The translations under genes were made by a program, and so were the position numbers. 64,000 bases of DNA from Pseudomonas paeninsulae (GTDB taxonomy: Bacteria; Pseudomonadota; Gammaproteobacteria; Pseudomonadales; Pseudomonadaceae): contig NZ_CP141799.1 in NCBI RefSeq assembly GCF_035621475.1, positions 1,414,501-1,478,500 of the forward strand, given 5' to 3'. The notes beneath the pieces are model-generated. The model made no database searches. It was not told the origin of the DNA and was given only the letters and a program-made list of their open reading frames with translations. Positions 8,088-17,235 of the stretch are shown here, in pieces. Within the stretch, counting starts at the first letter, position 1. The number at the start of each line of letters is the position of its first letter.

Positions 8088-8504
8088 CTAGGCCGCTGGC
8101 TGTCTGGTCAGCTCGCGCATGCGCTGCAGCACGGCATTCAGGCCATTGCTGCGCGAGGGCGAGAGCTGGCGCGCCAAGCCGAGTTGGGCGAACCAGTCGG
8201 CCAGGTCTATTTCGCTCAATTCGGCGCCGGTCAGGCCGTTGACCCGGGCCAGCAGCAGGGCCAGCAACCCGCGCAGCAGGCGCGCATCGCTGCTGGCGCG
8301 AAACTGCCAGCACTGATCCCGTTGTGCGGCGACCAGCCAGACCTGACTTTCGCAGCCATGCACGCGATTGGCCTCGCAGCGCTCCACGTCACTCAGCGCG
8401 GGCAGCCGCTCGCCCCACTGCATCAGCAAACGCGCGCGCTGTTCCCAGCCGGGGCATTGGCCGAAGGCGGCGAGCGCTTGCTCGGCGCTGGCGGGCAGGC
8501 TCAT
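8088..8504 (-). CDS. csdE: SufE-family sulfur acceptor CsdE
   Basis: A 138-residue SufE/CsdE protein that accepts persulfide sulfur from the partner cysteine desulfurase. The acceptor cysteine is C51 in the motif VHGCESQVWL. The start codon overlaps the csdA stop by 4 bp (8501-8504), so the two are translationally coupled. The pair with csdA and the nearby tcdA argue for the Csd system (sulfur relay linked to ct6A formation) rather than the Suf Fe-S cluster operon. Length and motif match the family, and nothing is missing. Confidence 0.93.
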   Translation of the reverse strand: MSLPASAEQALAAFGQCPGWEQRARLLMQWGERLPALSDVERCEANRVHGCESQVWLVAAQRDQCWQFRASSDARLLRGLLALLLARVNGLTGAELSEIDLADWFAQLGLARQLSPSRSNGLNAVLQRMRELTRQPAA

Positions 8505-9706
8505 CGCAGCAGCTCCAGGGATTGATCCAGCGCGGCGAAGAAGCGCTGCAGATCCGCGCTGTCGTTGTACAGACCCAGGGATACGCGGATCGCTCCGGCC
8601 AGGCCGAAGCTGTTCAGCAGCGGCATGGCGCAGTGATGACCGGCGCGCACGGCGATGCCCTGTTCGGTGAGCAGGTGGGCGAGGTCGGCATTGTGCACGC
8701 CCTCGACCACGAAACTGGCCAGCGCCACCTTGGGCGCCCCCAGCAGGCGGATGCCGTCGCGCGCAGTCAGGCCGCTGAGCAGTTGGCCATGCAGCGCGGC
8801 TTCATGGGCGGCCACGGCAACGGCGTCCAGTGAGGCCAGATAGTCCAGGCTGGCGCCCAGGGCGATCACCCCGGCGATCGGCGGCGTGCCGGCTTCGAAG
8901 CCCAGCGGCGCAGCGCGAAACTCGGCGCATTGGTAATCGGCCACCCGCACCATTTCCCCGCCGAACTGCCAGTGCCGGAGACGCTGCAGTGCCGGTTTGC
9001 GGCCATAGAGCAGGCCGACGCCATCCGGCCCGTAGAGCTTGTGGCTGGAGCAGACATAGAAGTCGCAACCCAGGGACTCGACGTCATGTCGGCCATGCAC
9101 CACGCCTTGGGCACCATCGACTACGGTCAGCGCGCCCTGGGCTTGGCCCAAGGCGAGCAACTCTGCCAGCGGCTGCCAGCAGCCGAGCACATTGGACAAC
9201 TGACTGAGCGCCAACACCCGGGTGCGCGGGCCGATCAAGCTGGCCGCCTGCTCGAGGTCGATCAGGCCGGCGGCGTCCAGCGGCAGAACGATCAGCTTGA
9301 GGTGGCGGCGCAGGGCCAACTGCTGCCAGGGCAGCAGGTTGGCGTGGTGTTCCAGGGCGCTGATGACAATCTCGTCACCGGCCTGCAACTCATGCTCCAG
9401 GCCATAGGCCAGCAGGTTGAAGGCTTCGGTGGCGCTGCGGGTAAACAGGATCTGCGCCGAGTCTGGCGCATTGAGCCAGCGCGCGACCTTGTCACGGCTG
9501 GTTTCGAAGGCGCGGGTAGCCCGCTCGCCCGGCAAGTGCTGGGCCCGATGCACATTGGCCGCACCGCCTGCGTAATAGCCGAGCAGGGCATCGAGCATGG
9601 CCTGGGGCTTTTGCGCGGTGGCGGCGCTGTCCAGGTAGGTCTGGCCTTCGCCGTCGAGGGCCAGGATGCCGGGGAAGTCGGCACGCCATGGGGAATGGAT
9701 AGACAT
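8501..9706 (-). CDS. csdA: Cysteine desulfurase CsdA (class V aminotransferase)
   Basis: A 401-residue PLP enzyme that removes sulfur from cysteine, giving alanine and an enzyme persulfide. The PLP lysine is K223 in VCSSHKLYGPDGVG. The catalytic loop cysteine is C359 in RAGHHCAMPLLNSFG, the short-loop group II (SufS/CsdA) type. I start at MSIHSPWRADFPGI. The frame is open further upstream, but those codons come from a 26-bp inverted repeat (9725-9794) and are not protein-like. It is translationally coupled to csdE downstream. dapD lies upstream on the same strand but is separated by its own terminator and the repeat, so csdA probably has its own promoter. Confidence 0.95.
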   Translation of the reverse strand: MSIHSPWRADFPGILALDGEGQTYLDSAATAQKPQAMLDALLGYYAGGAANVHRAQHLPGERATRAFETSRDKVARWLNAPDSAQILFTRSATEAFNLLAYGLEHELQAGDEIVISALEHHANLLPWQQLALRRHLKLIVLPLDAAGLIDLEQAASLIGPRTRVLALSQLSNVLGCWQPLAELLALGQAQGALTVVDGAQGVVHGRHDVESLGCDFYVCSSHKLYGPDGVGLLYGRKPALQRLRHWQFGGEMVRVADYQCAEFRAAPLGFEAGTPPIAGVIALGASLDYLASLDAVAVAAHEAALHGQLLSGLTARDGIRLLGAPKVALASFVVEGVHNADLAHLLTEQGIAVRAGHHCAMPLLNSFGLAGAIRVSLGLYNDSADLQRFFAALDQSLELLR

Positions 9707-9724
9707 GGGCAGGCAATTGAGACC

Positions 9725-9794
9725 GTAGGATGGGTTGAGCGCAGCGATACCCATAATGGGCGTGATGAGTATCGCTGCGCTCAACCCATCCTAC
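9725..9794. repeat. Perfect 26-bp inverted repeat (large hairpin, Pseudomonas repeat-like)
   Basis: Left arm 9725-9750 (starts GTAGGATGGGTTGAGC, ends GCGATAC) and right arm 9769-9794 are exact reverse complements over 26 bases, with an 18-base spacer (9751-9768). There is no T-run on the outer sides, so it is not a simple terminator. The core GTAGGATGGGT also occurs at 35626-35636. It lies between dapD and csdA and provides a misleading upstream extension to the csdA frame. Confidence 0.85.
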
Positions 9795-9820
9795 AAAACT
9801 GCAAGCGCTCGGCTTGCAGT
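9794..9820 (-). terminator. Rho-independent terminator of dapD
   Basis: A perfect 9-bp stem, ACTGCAAGC (9798-9806) with GCTTGCAGT (9812-9820), 5-nt loop. On the minus strand it is followed by TTTG, and it begins 12 bp after the dapD stop codon. The 26-bp inverted repeat starts immediately beyond it. Confidence 0.75.
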
Positions 9821-9832
9821 TCGTCGCCAAGG

Positions 9833-10867
9833 TCAATTATGCGCGTGCAGGGCTTCGTTCAGCTCGATCGCCGACTTGTGGGTCTTGCATTCCACGCTGC
9901 CGGTTTGCGAGTTACGGCGAAATAGCAGGTCCGGCTGGCCGGCCAGTTCGCGCGCCTTGATCACCTTGACCAACTGGTTCTGGCCATCGAGCAGTGCCAC
10001 CTTGGTGCCGGCGGTGATGTACAGGCCGGACTCCACGGTGTTGCGGTCGCCCAGGGGGATGCCGACACCGGCGTTGGCGCCGATCAGGCAGCCTTCGCCC
10101 ACGGAAATCACCAGGTTGCCGCCACCGGACAGGGTGCCCATGGTCGAGCAGCCGCCGCCCAGATCGGAGCCCTTGCCGACGAATACGCCGGCGGAGACGC
10201 GGCCTTCGATCATGCCCGGGCCTGCGGTGCCGGCATTGAAGTTGACGAAACCTTCGTGCATCACGGTCGTGCCTTCACCAATGTAGGCGCCCAGGCGTAC
10301 GCGAGCGGTGTCGGCGATGCGTACACCACTCGGCACCACGTAGTCGGTCATTTTCGGGAACTTGTCCACCGAGAAGACTTCCAGTAGTTCGCTGCGCAGA
10401 CGTGCTTCTAGTTGGCGCTCGGGCAATTCGGTCAGGTCGATGGCGCCCTGGCTGGTCCAGGCCACGTTCGGCAGCAACGGGAAGATCCCGGTCAGGTTCA
10501 GACCATGCGGCTTGACCAGGCGATGGGACAGCAGGTGCAGCTTGAGGTAAGCCTCGGGCGTGCTGCTCAGGGGCAGATCTTCGGCGAGGAAGGTGGCGAC
10601 CAGCGGCTGGTGGCTTTCCGCCAGGCGGGTGAGCAGGGCCGCCTGGGCGGCATCGATACCTTTCAAGGCCTCGGCCAGGTCGCCGGCTTGTTGGGTGGTG
10701 AAGCCGAGCGCCTGGTTGCCACCGTTGTAACCGAGTTTTTCTGCAGCCTTGGCCACTAGTTCGGCCGATGGGTTGAGCAGGGGCTGGGCATAGAAGACTT
10801 CCAGCCAGTTGCTCTGACGGTTCTGGGTGCCGACACCGAAGGCCAGGCTGAAGAGGGTAGTGGTCAT
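9833..10867 (-). CDS. dapD: Tetrahydrodipicolinate N-succinyltransferase DapD
   Basis: A 344-residue enzyme that transfers succinyl from succinyl-CoA to tetrahydrodipicolinate in lysine/meso-DAP synthesis. The central-to-C-terminal part carries the left-handed beta-helix of hexapeptide repeats (RVRLGAYIGEGTTVMHEGF, GMIEGRVSAGVFVGKGSDL, VISVGEGCLIGANAGVG). The 344-residue length is that of the longer Pseudomonas-type DapD rather than the 274-residue E. coli type. It lies 39 bp downstream of yffB and in the same direction as dapC, so dapC-yffB-dapD form an operon for two consecutive steps of the pathway. Confidence 0.96.
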   Translation of the reverse strand: MTTTLFSLAFGVGTQNRQSNWLEVFYAQPLLNPSAELVAKAAEKLGYNGGNQALGFTTQQAGDLAEALKGIDAAQAALLTRLAESHQPLVATFLAEDLPLSSTPEAYLKLHLLSHRLVKPHGLNLTGIFPLLPNVAWTSQGAIDLTELPERQLEARLRSELLEVFSVDKFPKMTDYVVPSGVRIADTARVRLGAYIGEGTTVMHEGFVNFNAGTAGPGMIEGRVSAGVFVGKGSDLGGGCSTMGTLSGGGNLVISVGEGCLIGANAGVGIPLGDRNTVESGLYITAGTKVALLDGQNQLVKVIKARELAGQPDLLFRRNSQTGSVECKTHKSAIELNEALHAHN

Positions 10868-10906
10868 GTTGCTTTCCTTAACGCGAATTCAATGGGTACG
10901 GATTGT

Positions 10907-11254
10907 TCAGGCCAGTTCGGCGGCATAGCGCTCGGGCTTGAAACCAACCAGGGTCTTGTTGCCGAGATCCAGCACCGGGCGCTTGATCATCGACGGCTGA
11001 GCGAGCATCAGTCCGATCGCCTTGTTTTGGTCGAGGTCGGCTTTGTGCGCCTCGTCCAATTTGCGGAAGGTGGTACCAGCACGGTTGAGAATGGTTTCCC
11101 AGCCATGCTCGTTGCACCACTTGTCCAGGTTCTCACGGTCGATGCCGACAGTTTTGTAATCATGAAAGACGTAGCTTACCCCGTGCTCGTCGAGCCAGGT
11201 GCGGGCTTTCTTCATGGTGTCGCAGGCTTTGATGCCAAACAAGGTTCTGCTCAT
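10907..11254 (-). CDS. yffB: ArsC/Spx-family reductase-like protein (YffB type)
   Basis: A 115-residue thioredoxin-fold protein of the ArsC/Spx/YffB family. It has a single N-terminal cysteine, C10 in FGIKACDTMKKARTWL, then NRAGTTFRKL and QPSMIKRPVLDLG, which are YffB signatures. Its exact function is unknown; YffB of Pseudomonas binds glutathione and is thought to be a thiol reductase rather than an arsenate reductase. It starts 2 bp after the dapC stop and precedes dapD. In E. coli yffB also neighbours a dap gene (dapE), so the linkage to lysine synthesis is conserved although unexplained. Confidence 0.85.
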   Translation of the reverse strand: MSRTLFGIKACDTMKKARTWLDEHGVSYVFHDYKTVGIDRENLDKWCNEHGWETILNRAGTTFRKLDEAHKADLDQNKAIGLMLAQPSMIKRPVLDLGNKTLVGFKPERYAAELA

Positions 11255-11256
11255 GC

Positions 11257-12453
11257 TTACAGGCTCTTCACAAAGGCGCGGATGCGTTCGGCGGCTGCCA
11301 CGCACTCGGCCAGCGGTGCGACCAGGGCCATGCGCACACGATTGGCGCCTGGGTTGACGCCGTCGACACTGCGCGACAGGTAGGAACCGGGCACCACGGT
11401 GACGTGCTCGCGGGCGAACAGTTCACGGGTAAAGGTTTCGTCGTCTATCGGGGTTCTGGCCCACAGGTAGAAGCCGCCATCCGGGCGCTGCACATCGAGC
11501 ACGCCATCGAGAATCGCCAACACGGCGTCGAACTTCTCGCGGTACAGTTCGCGGTTGGCCTTGACGTGCTGTTCGTCGTTCCAGGCGGCAATGCTGGCCA
11601 GTTGGGTTGGCACCGGCATGGCGCAGCCGTGGTAGGTACGGTACAGCAGGAAAGCTTTCAATATGTCGGCGTCGCCGGCGACGAAGCCCGAGCGCAGGCC
11701 CGGCAGGTTGGAGCGCTTGGACAGGCTGTGGAACACCACGCAGCGTTTGAAGTCGTTGCGACCCAGTTCGGCGCAGGCCGTCAGCAGGCCGGCGGGTGGG
11801 TTCGGCTCGTCGAAATACAGCTCGCTGTAGCACTCGTCGGCGGCGATGACGAAATCATACTCATCGGCCAACTGGATCAGCCGCTTAAGAGTGGCCAACG
11901 GAATCAGCGCGCCAGTCGGATTACCGGGCGAGCAGAGGAAGAGGATCTGGCAGCGCTGCCACACTTCGGCCGGCACCGCATCGAAATCCGGGTTGAAGCC
12001 ATGCTGTTCCAGGCACGCCAGGTAGTGCGGCTGGGCGCCGGCGAGCAGGGCCGCGCCTTCGTAGATCTGGTAGAATGGGTTGGGGCTGATCACCAGGCCG
12101 TCGACACCGCGTTGCACCACGGTCTGGGTAAAGGCGAACAGGGCTTCGCGCGTGCCGTTGACCGGCAGTACCTGGCGCGCCGGGTCGAGCATGCCGGCCG
12201 GCAGATTGAAGCGCCGGCTGCACCAGCTGGCGATCGCTTCACGCAGTTCGGCGATGCCCAGGGTGCTGGGGTAGACCGCCAGTTTCTCCAGGTTGGCGCT
12301 GAGCGCCTCGGCGACGAAAGCCGGCGAGCGATGCTTGGGCTCGCCGATCGACAGGGCGATGGCCGGCTTGTCGCTGGGCGGCTGAGCACCGGCCAGCAAG
12401 GCGCGGAGTTTTTCGAAGGGGTAGGGCTGCAGCTGGTTCAACGCGTCGTTCAT
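11257..12453 (-). CDS. dapC: Succinyldiaminopimelate aminotransferase DapC
   Basis: A 398-residue fold-type I PLP aminotransferase that converts N-succinyl-2-amino-6-ketopimelate to N-succinyl-diaminopimelate with glutamate as donor. The PLP lysine is K246 in FHSLSKRSNLPGLRSGF. Other class motifs are SIGEPKHRSPAF at the start, CSPGNPTGALI and AADECYSELYF. Position next to yffB-dapD and downstream of glnD is the standard Pseudomonas arrangement and separates DapC from the arginine enzyme ArgD. I start at MNDALNQLQPYPFEKL; an upstream extension of 46 codons is low-complexity and unlikely. Confidence 0.94.
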   Translation of the reverse strand: MNDALNQLQPYPFEKLRALLAGAQPPSDKPAIALSIGEPKHRSPAFVAEALSANLEKLAVYPSTLGIAELREAIASWCSRRFNLPAGMLDPARQVLPVNGTREALFAFTQTVVQRGVDGLVISPNPFYQIYEGAALLAGAQPHYLACLEQHGFNPDFDAVPAEVWQRCQILFLCSPGNPTGALIPLATLKRLIQLADEYDFVIAADECYSELYFDEPNPPAGLLTACAELGRNDFKRCVVFHSLSKRSNLPGLRSGFVAGDADILKAFLLYRTYHGCAMPVPTQLASIAAWNDEQHVKANRELYREKFDAVLAILDGVLDVQRPDGGFYLWARTPIDDETFTRELFAREHVTVVPGSYLSRSVDGVNPGANRVRMALVAPLAECVAAAERIRAFVKSL

Positions 12454-12506
12454 GTTTCTTTCCTGGGTACTGCAAGCGACTACTGGGTAGCCTGCGCTTG
12501 CCGTCA

Positions 12507-15209
12507 TCAAATAGTTATCCGGTTTGGTTCTGTGGTCTGCCCGTTGGCGTCCGAGAGCTGCTCGATGATGGTTTCCTGCAGCCGGCGACACAGTTCGGGG
12601 TCGGACAGCGGCTGGTTGTTGGCGTCGGTGACGAAGAACACGTCTTCCACCCGCTCGCCAAGGGTAGCGATCTTGGCATTTTGCAGTGACAGGTCGAAGT
12701 CGAGAAAGATCCGCCCGACCCTGGCCAACAGGCCCGGTCGATCGGGGGCGGTCAACTCGAGGATGGTCACCGGGCGCTGCGCGTCATTGTGGATGGTTAC
12801 CCGTGGCGCGAAGGCGAAATGCTTGAGCTGGCGCGGTACCCGGCGCTGGATGATGTTCGGGTAATCATCGGGGTTCTTCAGCGCGTCGACCAGGCCCTGG
12901 CGGATCCGCTTGATCCGCGCAGGATTTTCGCCAATCGAGCCGCCCTCGGCCTCCAAGACGATATAGGTATCGAGGGTGAACTTGCTGGTCGAGGTGAGAA
13001 TCCGCGCGTCATGGATGTTCAGGTTGAGCTGGGCCATGGCGGCCACGGTCACGGCGAAGAAGTCGTGCTGGTCGGCGGCATAGATGAAGATCTGCGTGCC
13101 ACCCTCGAATTCGCGTTGGGTGGTTTCCTTGATCAGCACCAGTGGATTGCTGTCGTTAGCGTGCTGCAGGATCGCCTCGGCATGCCAGGCCACGTCGCCG
13201 GCGGTGTGGCGCAGGAAGTAGTCATCGCCGAGCTGCGACCACAGCTGTTCGGCCTCGTCCGGGTCGGTGCCGCCGCGCACCAGAATGTCCAGGGCGGCGC
13301 TCTGCGTCAGGCGAATCTGTTCTTCACGGTCCAGCGGGTTTTCCAGGCCGCGGTTGAGGGCGCGCTTGGTTTCGGTGTAGAGCTGGCGCAGCAGGCTGGC
13401 GCGCCAGGAGTTCCACAGGCTGGGGTTGGTGGCGTTGATGTCGGCCACGGTCAGCACATAGAGGTAGTCCAGGCGCGTCTGGTCGCCGACCAGGCGGGCG
13501 AAATCGTAGATCACCTGCGGGTCGGACAAGTCCTTGCGCTGGGCGGTGGACGACATTGTCAGGTGATTCTGCACCAGCCAGACGATCAGTTTACGGTCCC
13601 AGTTGGGCAGCTGATGGCGCACGCAGAAGGCTTCGGCGTCCACCGCGCCCAGCGCGGAGTGGTCGCCGCCGCGGCCCTTGCCGATGTCATGGTAAAGCCC
13701 GGCCAGGTAGATCAATTCGGGCTTGGGCAGTTTGCCGATCAGCTTACTGGCCAGGGGGAATTTCTCGGCCAGCTCCGTCCACTTGAATTTACGCAGGTGC
13801 TTGATCAGGTTGAGGGTGTGCGCATCGACCGTATAGATGTGGAACAGGTCGTGCTGCATTTGCCCGATGATGTGGCCGAACTCGGGCAGGTAACGCCCGA
13901 GAATGCCGTAGCGGTTCATCCGCCGCAGGTTGCGGTGGATGCCCTGGGCGCTCTTGAACAACTCGATGAACAGGCTGGTATTGCGAATGTCGCTGCGGAA
14001 GTCGTCGTCGATCAGGTAGCGGTGATCGCGTAGCAGGCGAATTGTATCGGCACACACGCCCTTGATCTCTGGGTGCTGGGCCATCAGCACGAAGATTTCC
14101 AGAATGGCGAAGGGCGTGCGTTTGAATACGTTGGGGTGGGTGACTTCGATATAGCCGTCGCGGAGCTGGAAGCGGCTGTTCAGCGGCTGCGCCTGGCCGC
14201 TTTGGCCGGCGCGGAGGATTTCCTCTTCGAAGTGCTGCTTGATCAGATCGCTCAACTCGGCAATCCCCATCACTACCCGGTAGTACTTCTGCATGAAGCG
14301 TTCGACTGCCAGTTTGGCATTGCCATCTTCATAGCCCAGCAGGCTGGCGATCTCGCGTTGGTAGTCGAACAGCAAGCGGTCTTCGGCGCGGCCGGCGAGC
14401 ATGTGCAGGGCGTAGCGCACTTTCCACAGGAACTCCTGGCTGGACACCAGCAAGGCGTATTCGCTTTCCAGGAGAAAGCCCTGGCCGACCATGGCGTGCA
14501 AATTCAAGGTGCCAAAATGGCGGCGGGCGACCCAGAGGATGGTCTGGATGTCGCGCAGGCCACCCGGCGAACCCTTCACGTTGGGTTCGAGGTTGTATTC
14601 GGTGTCGTTGTACTTGGCGTGGCGGGCGCGCTGTTCTTTGCGTTTGGCTAGGAAGAAGTGCTTGCTTGGCCACATCTGCGTGGTGCTGGTGACATCCTGC
14701 ATGCGCTGGCGCAGGCGCTCGGGGCCGGCGATGGTGCGGCTTTCCATCAGGTTGGTGATCACCGTCAGGTCGGCGCGGGCTTCATCGGCGCATTCGTCGA
14801 CCGAGCGCACGCTTTGCCCGACCTCCAGACCGATGTCCCAGAGCAGGGTGAGGAAGCGTTCGATCGGCTCGCGGAAGGTTTCGTGGTCGGCGCTGTCGAG
14901 CAGGATCAGCAGGTCGATATCCGAGTAGGGGTGCAGCTCGCCACGGCCATAGCCGCCGACCGCCAGCAGGGCGATGTCGGCGTCTTCGCTCCACTCCAGG
15001 CGATCCCAGGCTTCACGCAGGATCTGATCGGTAAACCAGGCGCGATCCTCGACCAGTCGACGGACCTCGCGACCCTCCTTGAAGCGTGCATCGAGCACCT
15101 CATGGGCGCGCCGGATGGCCTTCTTGAAGGCGCCGATGGGACTGGCCTTGAGCGCCAGTTCGGCCTGGAATTGGCCGCGGTCGAACAGCTTGGAGTCTAC
15201 CTGCGGCAT
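12507..15209 (-). CDS. glnD: [Protein-PII] uridylyltransferase / uridylyl-removing enzyme GlnD
   Basis: A 900-residue bifunctional nitrogen sensor that uridylylates PII proteins at low glutamine and deuridylylates them at high glutamine. Domains in order: nucleotidyltransferase with [19 protein letters not shown] (about residues 83-101, catalytic Asp pair intact), an HD hydrolase domain with [20 protein letters not shown] (about 500-520), and two C-terminal ACT domains that bind glutamine. I start at [17 protein letters not shown]. It follows map after 32 bp and precedes dapC by 53 bp on the same strand, so map-glnD-dapC may be co-transcribed. Confidence 0.96.
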   Translation of the reverse strand: MPQVDSKLFDRGQFQAELALKASPIGAFKKAIRRAHEVLDARFKEGREVRRLVEDRAWFTDQILREAWDRLEWSEDADIALLAVGGYGRGELHPYSDIDLLILLDSADHETFREPIERFLTLLWDIGLEVGQSVRSVDECADEARADLTVITNLMESRTIAGPERLRQRMQDVTSTTQMWPSKHFFLAKRKEQRARHAKYNDTEYNLEPNVKGSPGGLRDIQTILWVARRHFGTLNLHAMVGQGFLLESEYALLVSSQEFLWKVRYALHMLAGRAEDRLLFDYQREIASLLGYEDGNAKLAVERFMQKYYRVVMGIAELSDLIKQHFEEEILRAGQSGQAQPLNSRFQLRDGYIEVTHPNVFKRTPFAILEIFVLMAQHPEIKGVCADTIRLLRDHRYLIDDDFRSDIRNTSLFIELFKSAQGIHRNLRRMNRYGILGRYLPEFGHIIGQMQHDLFHIYTVDAHTLNLIKHLRKFKWTELAEKFPLASKLIGKLPKPELIYLAGLYHDIGKGRGGDHSALGAVDAEAFCVRHQLPNWDRKLIVWLVQNHLTMSSTAQRKDLSDPQVIYDFARLVGDQTRLDYLYVLTVADINATNPSLWNSWRASLLRQLYTETKRALNRGLENPLDREEQIRLTQSAALDILVRGGTDPDEAEQLWSQLGDDYFLRHTAGDVAWHAEAILQHANDSNPLVLIKETTQREFEGGTQIFIYAADQHDFFAVTVAAMAQLNLNIHDARILTSTSKFTLDTYIVLEAEGGSIGENPARIKRIRQGLVDALKNPDDYPNIIQRRVPRQLKHFAFAPRVTIHNDAQRPVTILELTAPDRPGLLARVGRIFLDFDLSLQNAKIATLGERVEDVFFVTDANNQPLSDPELCRRLQETIIEQLSDANGQTTEPNRITI

Positions 15210-15241
15210 GCGACGATCTTCCTTTATAAGAGCGGCGATGA

Positions 15242-16024
15242 TTAGGCCGAGGTGCGGGAGATGGTGTCGTCGCTGCGCAAGGTGAAGATTTCGTAGCCGT
15301 CGGCAGTGACCAGGATGGTGTGTTCCCACTGCGCCGAGAGCTTGCGATCCTTGGTGATCGCGGTCCAGCCGTCGCCGAGCAGGCGAGTTTCCGCGCGGCC
15401 CTGGTTGATCATCGGCTCGATGGTGAAGGTCATGCCTTCTTTCAGCTCCATGCCGGTGCCAGCGCGGCCGTAGTGCAGTACCTGCGGTTCTTCGTGGAAC
15501 ACCGCGCCAATGCCGTGGCCGCAGTACTCGCGCACCACCGAGAAGCCATTTTTCTCCGCGTGCTTCTGGATCACTTCACCGATGTCGCCCAGGCGGGTGC
15601 CGGGACGCACCTGTTGAATGCCTTTATACATGCACTCCTGGGTGATCTTGGCCAGACGCTCGGCCCATTCCGGCACCTTGCCGACCATGAACATCTTGCT
15701 GGTATCGCCGTGGTAGCCGTCCTTGATCACGGTGATGTCGATGTTCAGTACGTCGCCCTCTTTCAGCGGCTTTTCGTTGGGAATGCCGTGGCAGACCACG
15801 TGGTTGATCGAGGTGCAGATCGACTTGGGGAAGCCTTTGTAGTTGAGCGGCGCGGGGATGGCCTGCTGCACATTGACAATATAGTCATGGCAGATGCGAT
15901 CCAGTTCCTCGGTGGTGACTCCGGGTTTGACGTGCTCGCCGATCATTTCCAGTACGTCGGCAGCGAGGCGGCCGGCTACGCGCATTTTTTCGATTTCAAC
16001 GGGCGTCTTGATGGTGACGGTCAT
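15242..16024 (-). CDS. map: Type I methionine aminopeptidase Map
   Basis: A 260-residue enzyme that removes the initiator methionine from nascent proteins. All metal ligands are present at the expected places: D96, D107 (in DGYHGDTSK), H170 ([13 protein letters not shown]), E203 and E234, plus H79. It is divergent from rpsB, the usual bacterial arrangement, and the 273-bp gap between them holds both promoters. Upstream of its start is a stretch of short repeats of the AAGCTGCAAGC type. glnD lies downstream. Confidence 0.97.
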   Translation of the reverse strand: MTVTIKTPVEIEKMRVAGRLAADVLEMIGEHVKPGVTTEELDRICHDYIVNVQQAIPAPLNYKGFPKSICTSINHVVCHGIPNEKPLKEGDVLNIDITVIKDGYHGDTSKMFMVGKVPEWAERLAKITQECMYKGIQQVRPGTRLGDIGEVIQKHAEKNGFSVVREYCGHGIGAVFHEEPQVLHYGRAGTGMELKEGMTFTIEPMINQGRAETRLLGDGWTAITKDRKLSAQWEHTILVTADGYEIFTLRSDDTISRTSA

Positions 16025-16057
16025 ATGGGCTCTCGGGTGCAGACTGAAAAGAGGGTC

Positions 16058-16140
16058 ATGTTAGCAGCTTCAAGCTGCAAGCCATAAGCTGCGCGCGTGG
16101 CCGCGTTGTCTTTTTGCTCGATGGCTGTAGCTTGCGGCTA
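16058..16140. repeat. REP-like repeat of the AGCTTCAAGCTGCAAGC type
   Basis: The map-rpsB gap contains a left part CAGCTTCAAGCTGCAAGCC (about 16063-16083), then AAGCTGC, and a right part GGCTGTAGCTTGCGGCTA (about 16123-16140), which is an imperfect inverted copy. Sequences of this type are common extragenic repeats in Pseudomonas. The block lies immediately upstream of the likely rpsB promoter. Confidence 0.45.
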
Positions 16141-16147
16141 TCTTTTA

Positions 16148-16156
16148 TGGTATAAA
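16148..16156 (+). promoter_or_regulatory. Extended -10 promoter of rpsB
   Basis: TGG directly followed by TATAAA (16148-16156) is an extended -10 element on the rpsB strand, followed by a GC-rich discriminator (ACGCGCCGC). No good -35 lies 16-18 bp upstream, which fits the extended -10 class. It would give a leader of about 135 nt before the rpsB start at 16298. Confidence 0.5.
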
Positions 16157-16198
16157 ACGCGCCGCTTTACGGGCCGTATGCCTGGGAGCTTTAATCCA

Positions 16199-16297
16199 CA
16201 CACGCATCGACACGATTTCCTGGGTGCCTTTCGCCACGTGCGACTGGTTGGAGGTTGGGATGCGTGGAGGCCTAACCCGACTTATCAAGGAACTACC
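16199..16297 (+). promoter_or_regulatory. Structured rpsB mRNA leader
   Basis: The leader can form a long-range 8-bp stem CACGCATC (16201-16208) with GATGCGTG (16259-16266), enclosing about 50 nt rich in short complementary runs. In gammaproteobacteria ribosomal protein S2 represses its own rpsB-tsf mRNA through a structured leader. That this is such an operator is inferred from position and foldability only. Confidence 0.4.
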
Positions 16298-17059
16298 ATG
16301 TCCCAAGTCAATATGCGCGATATGCTGAAGGCCGGTGTGCACTTCGGTCACCAGACCCGTTACTGGAACCCGAAAATGGGTAAGTACATTTTCGGCGCGC
16401 GTAACAAGATCCACATCATCAACCTTGAAAAAACCCTGCCGATGTTCAACGACGCGCTGTCGTTCGTTGAGAAGCTGGCTTCGGGCAAAAACAAGATTCT
16501 GTTCGTCGGCACCAAGCGTTCCGCTGGCAAGATCGTTGCTCAAGAAGCAGCTCGTTGCGGTTCGCCGTACGTCGATCATCGCTGGTTGGGCGGCATGCTG
16601 ACTAACTACAAAACCATCCGCGCCTCGATCAAGCGTCTGCGTGACCTGGAAGTTCAAGCCCAAGACGGCACTTTCACCAAGCTGACCAAGAAAGAAGCTC
16701 TGATGCGCACCCGTGATCTGGAAAAACTGGATCGCAGCCTGGGTGGTATCAAGGACATGGGCGGTCTGCCGGACGCTCTGTTCGTGATCGACGTTGACCA
16801 CGAGCGCATCGCTATCACCGAAGCCAACAAGCTGGGTATCCCGGTTATTGGCGTCGTCGATACCAACAGCAGCCCAGAAGGTGTTGATTACATCATTCCG
16901 GGTAACGATGACGCCATCCGCGCTATCCAGTTGTACATGGGCGCCATGGCTGATGCCGTAGTTCGCGGGCGCACTAACACCGGCGGCGGCAGCGACGATT
17001 TCGTCGAGCAAGCCCCGGCAGTCCCGGCAGCTCCTGCAGCCGAAGCGGTTCAGGGCTAA
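16298..17059 (+). CDS. rpsB: 30S ribosomal protein S2
   Basis: A 253-residue ribosomal protein of the small subunit, needed for S1 binding and initiation. It begins [27 protein letters not shown], the S2 signature. Later motifs [20 protein letters not shown] and [16 protein letters not shown] are also diagnostic. The C-terminus ends in an Ala/Pro-rich tail. The start lies 135-140 nt after a likely extended -10 promoter, and a strong terminator follows at 17092-17114 before tsf. Confidence 0.99.
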   Translation: MSQVNMRDMLKAGVHFGHQTRYWNPKMGKYIFGARNKIHIINLEKTLPMFNDALSFVEKLASGKNKILFVGTKRSAGKIVAQEAARCGSPYVDHRWLGGMLTNYKTIRASIKRLRDLEVQAQDGTFTKLTKKEALMRTRDLEKLDRSLGGIKDMGGLPDALFVIDVDHERIAITEANKLGIPVIGVVDTNSSPEGVDYIIPGNDDAIRAIQLYMGAMADAVVRGRTNTGGGSDDFVEQAPAVPAAPAAEAVQG

Positions 17060-17091
17060 GCGGTACGCGCCAAGCGTTACTCGCTACGCAG

Positions 17092-17114
17092 AAAGGGGGC
17101 TAGGCCCCCTTTTT
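17092..17114 (+). terminator. Rho-independent terminator between rpsB and tsf
   Basis: AAAGGGGGC (17092-17100), loop TAG, then GCCCCCTTTTT (17104-17114). The stem is strong with a T-run, 32 bp after the rpsB stop. Because tsf needs lower expression than rpsB, it may act as a partial terminator. Confidence 0.85.
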
Positions 17115-17235
17115 GCCACTTGGAAAACCATTGTCGTCCGGTTGCTGTGGGTCGGGTTCGAGCAGTGTGTTTACAGAATTGATCGCCCGTTCAGGCGGGT
17201 GGAATGGTTAACAACCTATCCAAGAGGAATTTGAA

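Noticed and set aside
10907..11254. Arsenate reductase ArsC
   Set aside because: It lacks the ArsC Cys-X5-Arg-type context, shows YffB signatures, and has no ars neighbours.
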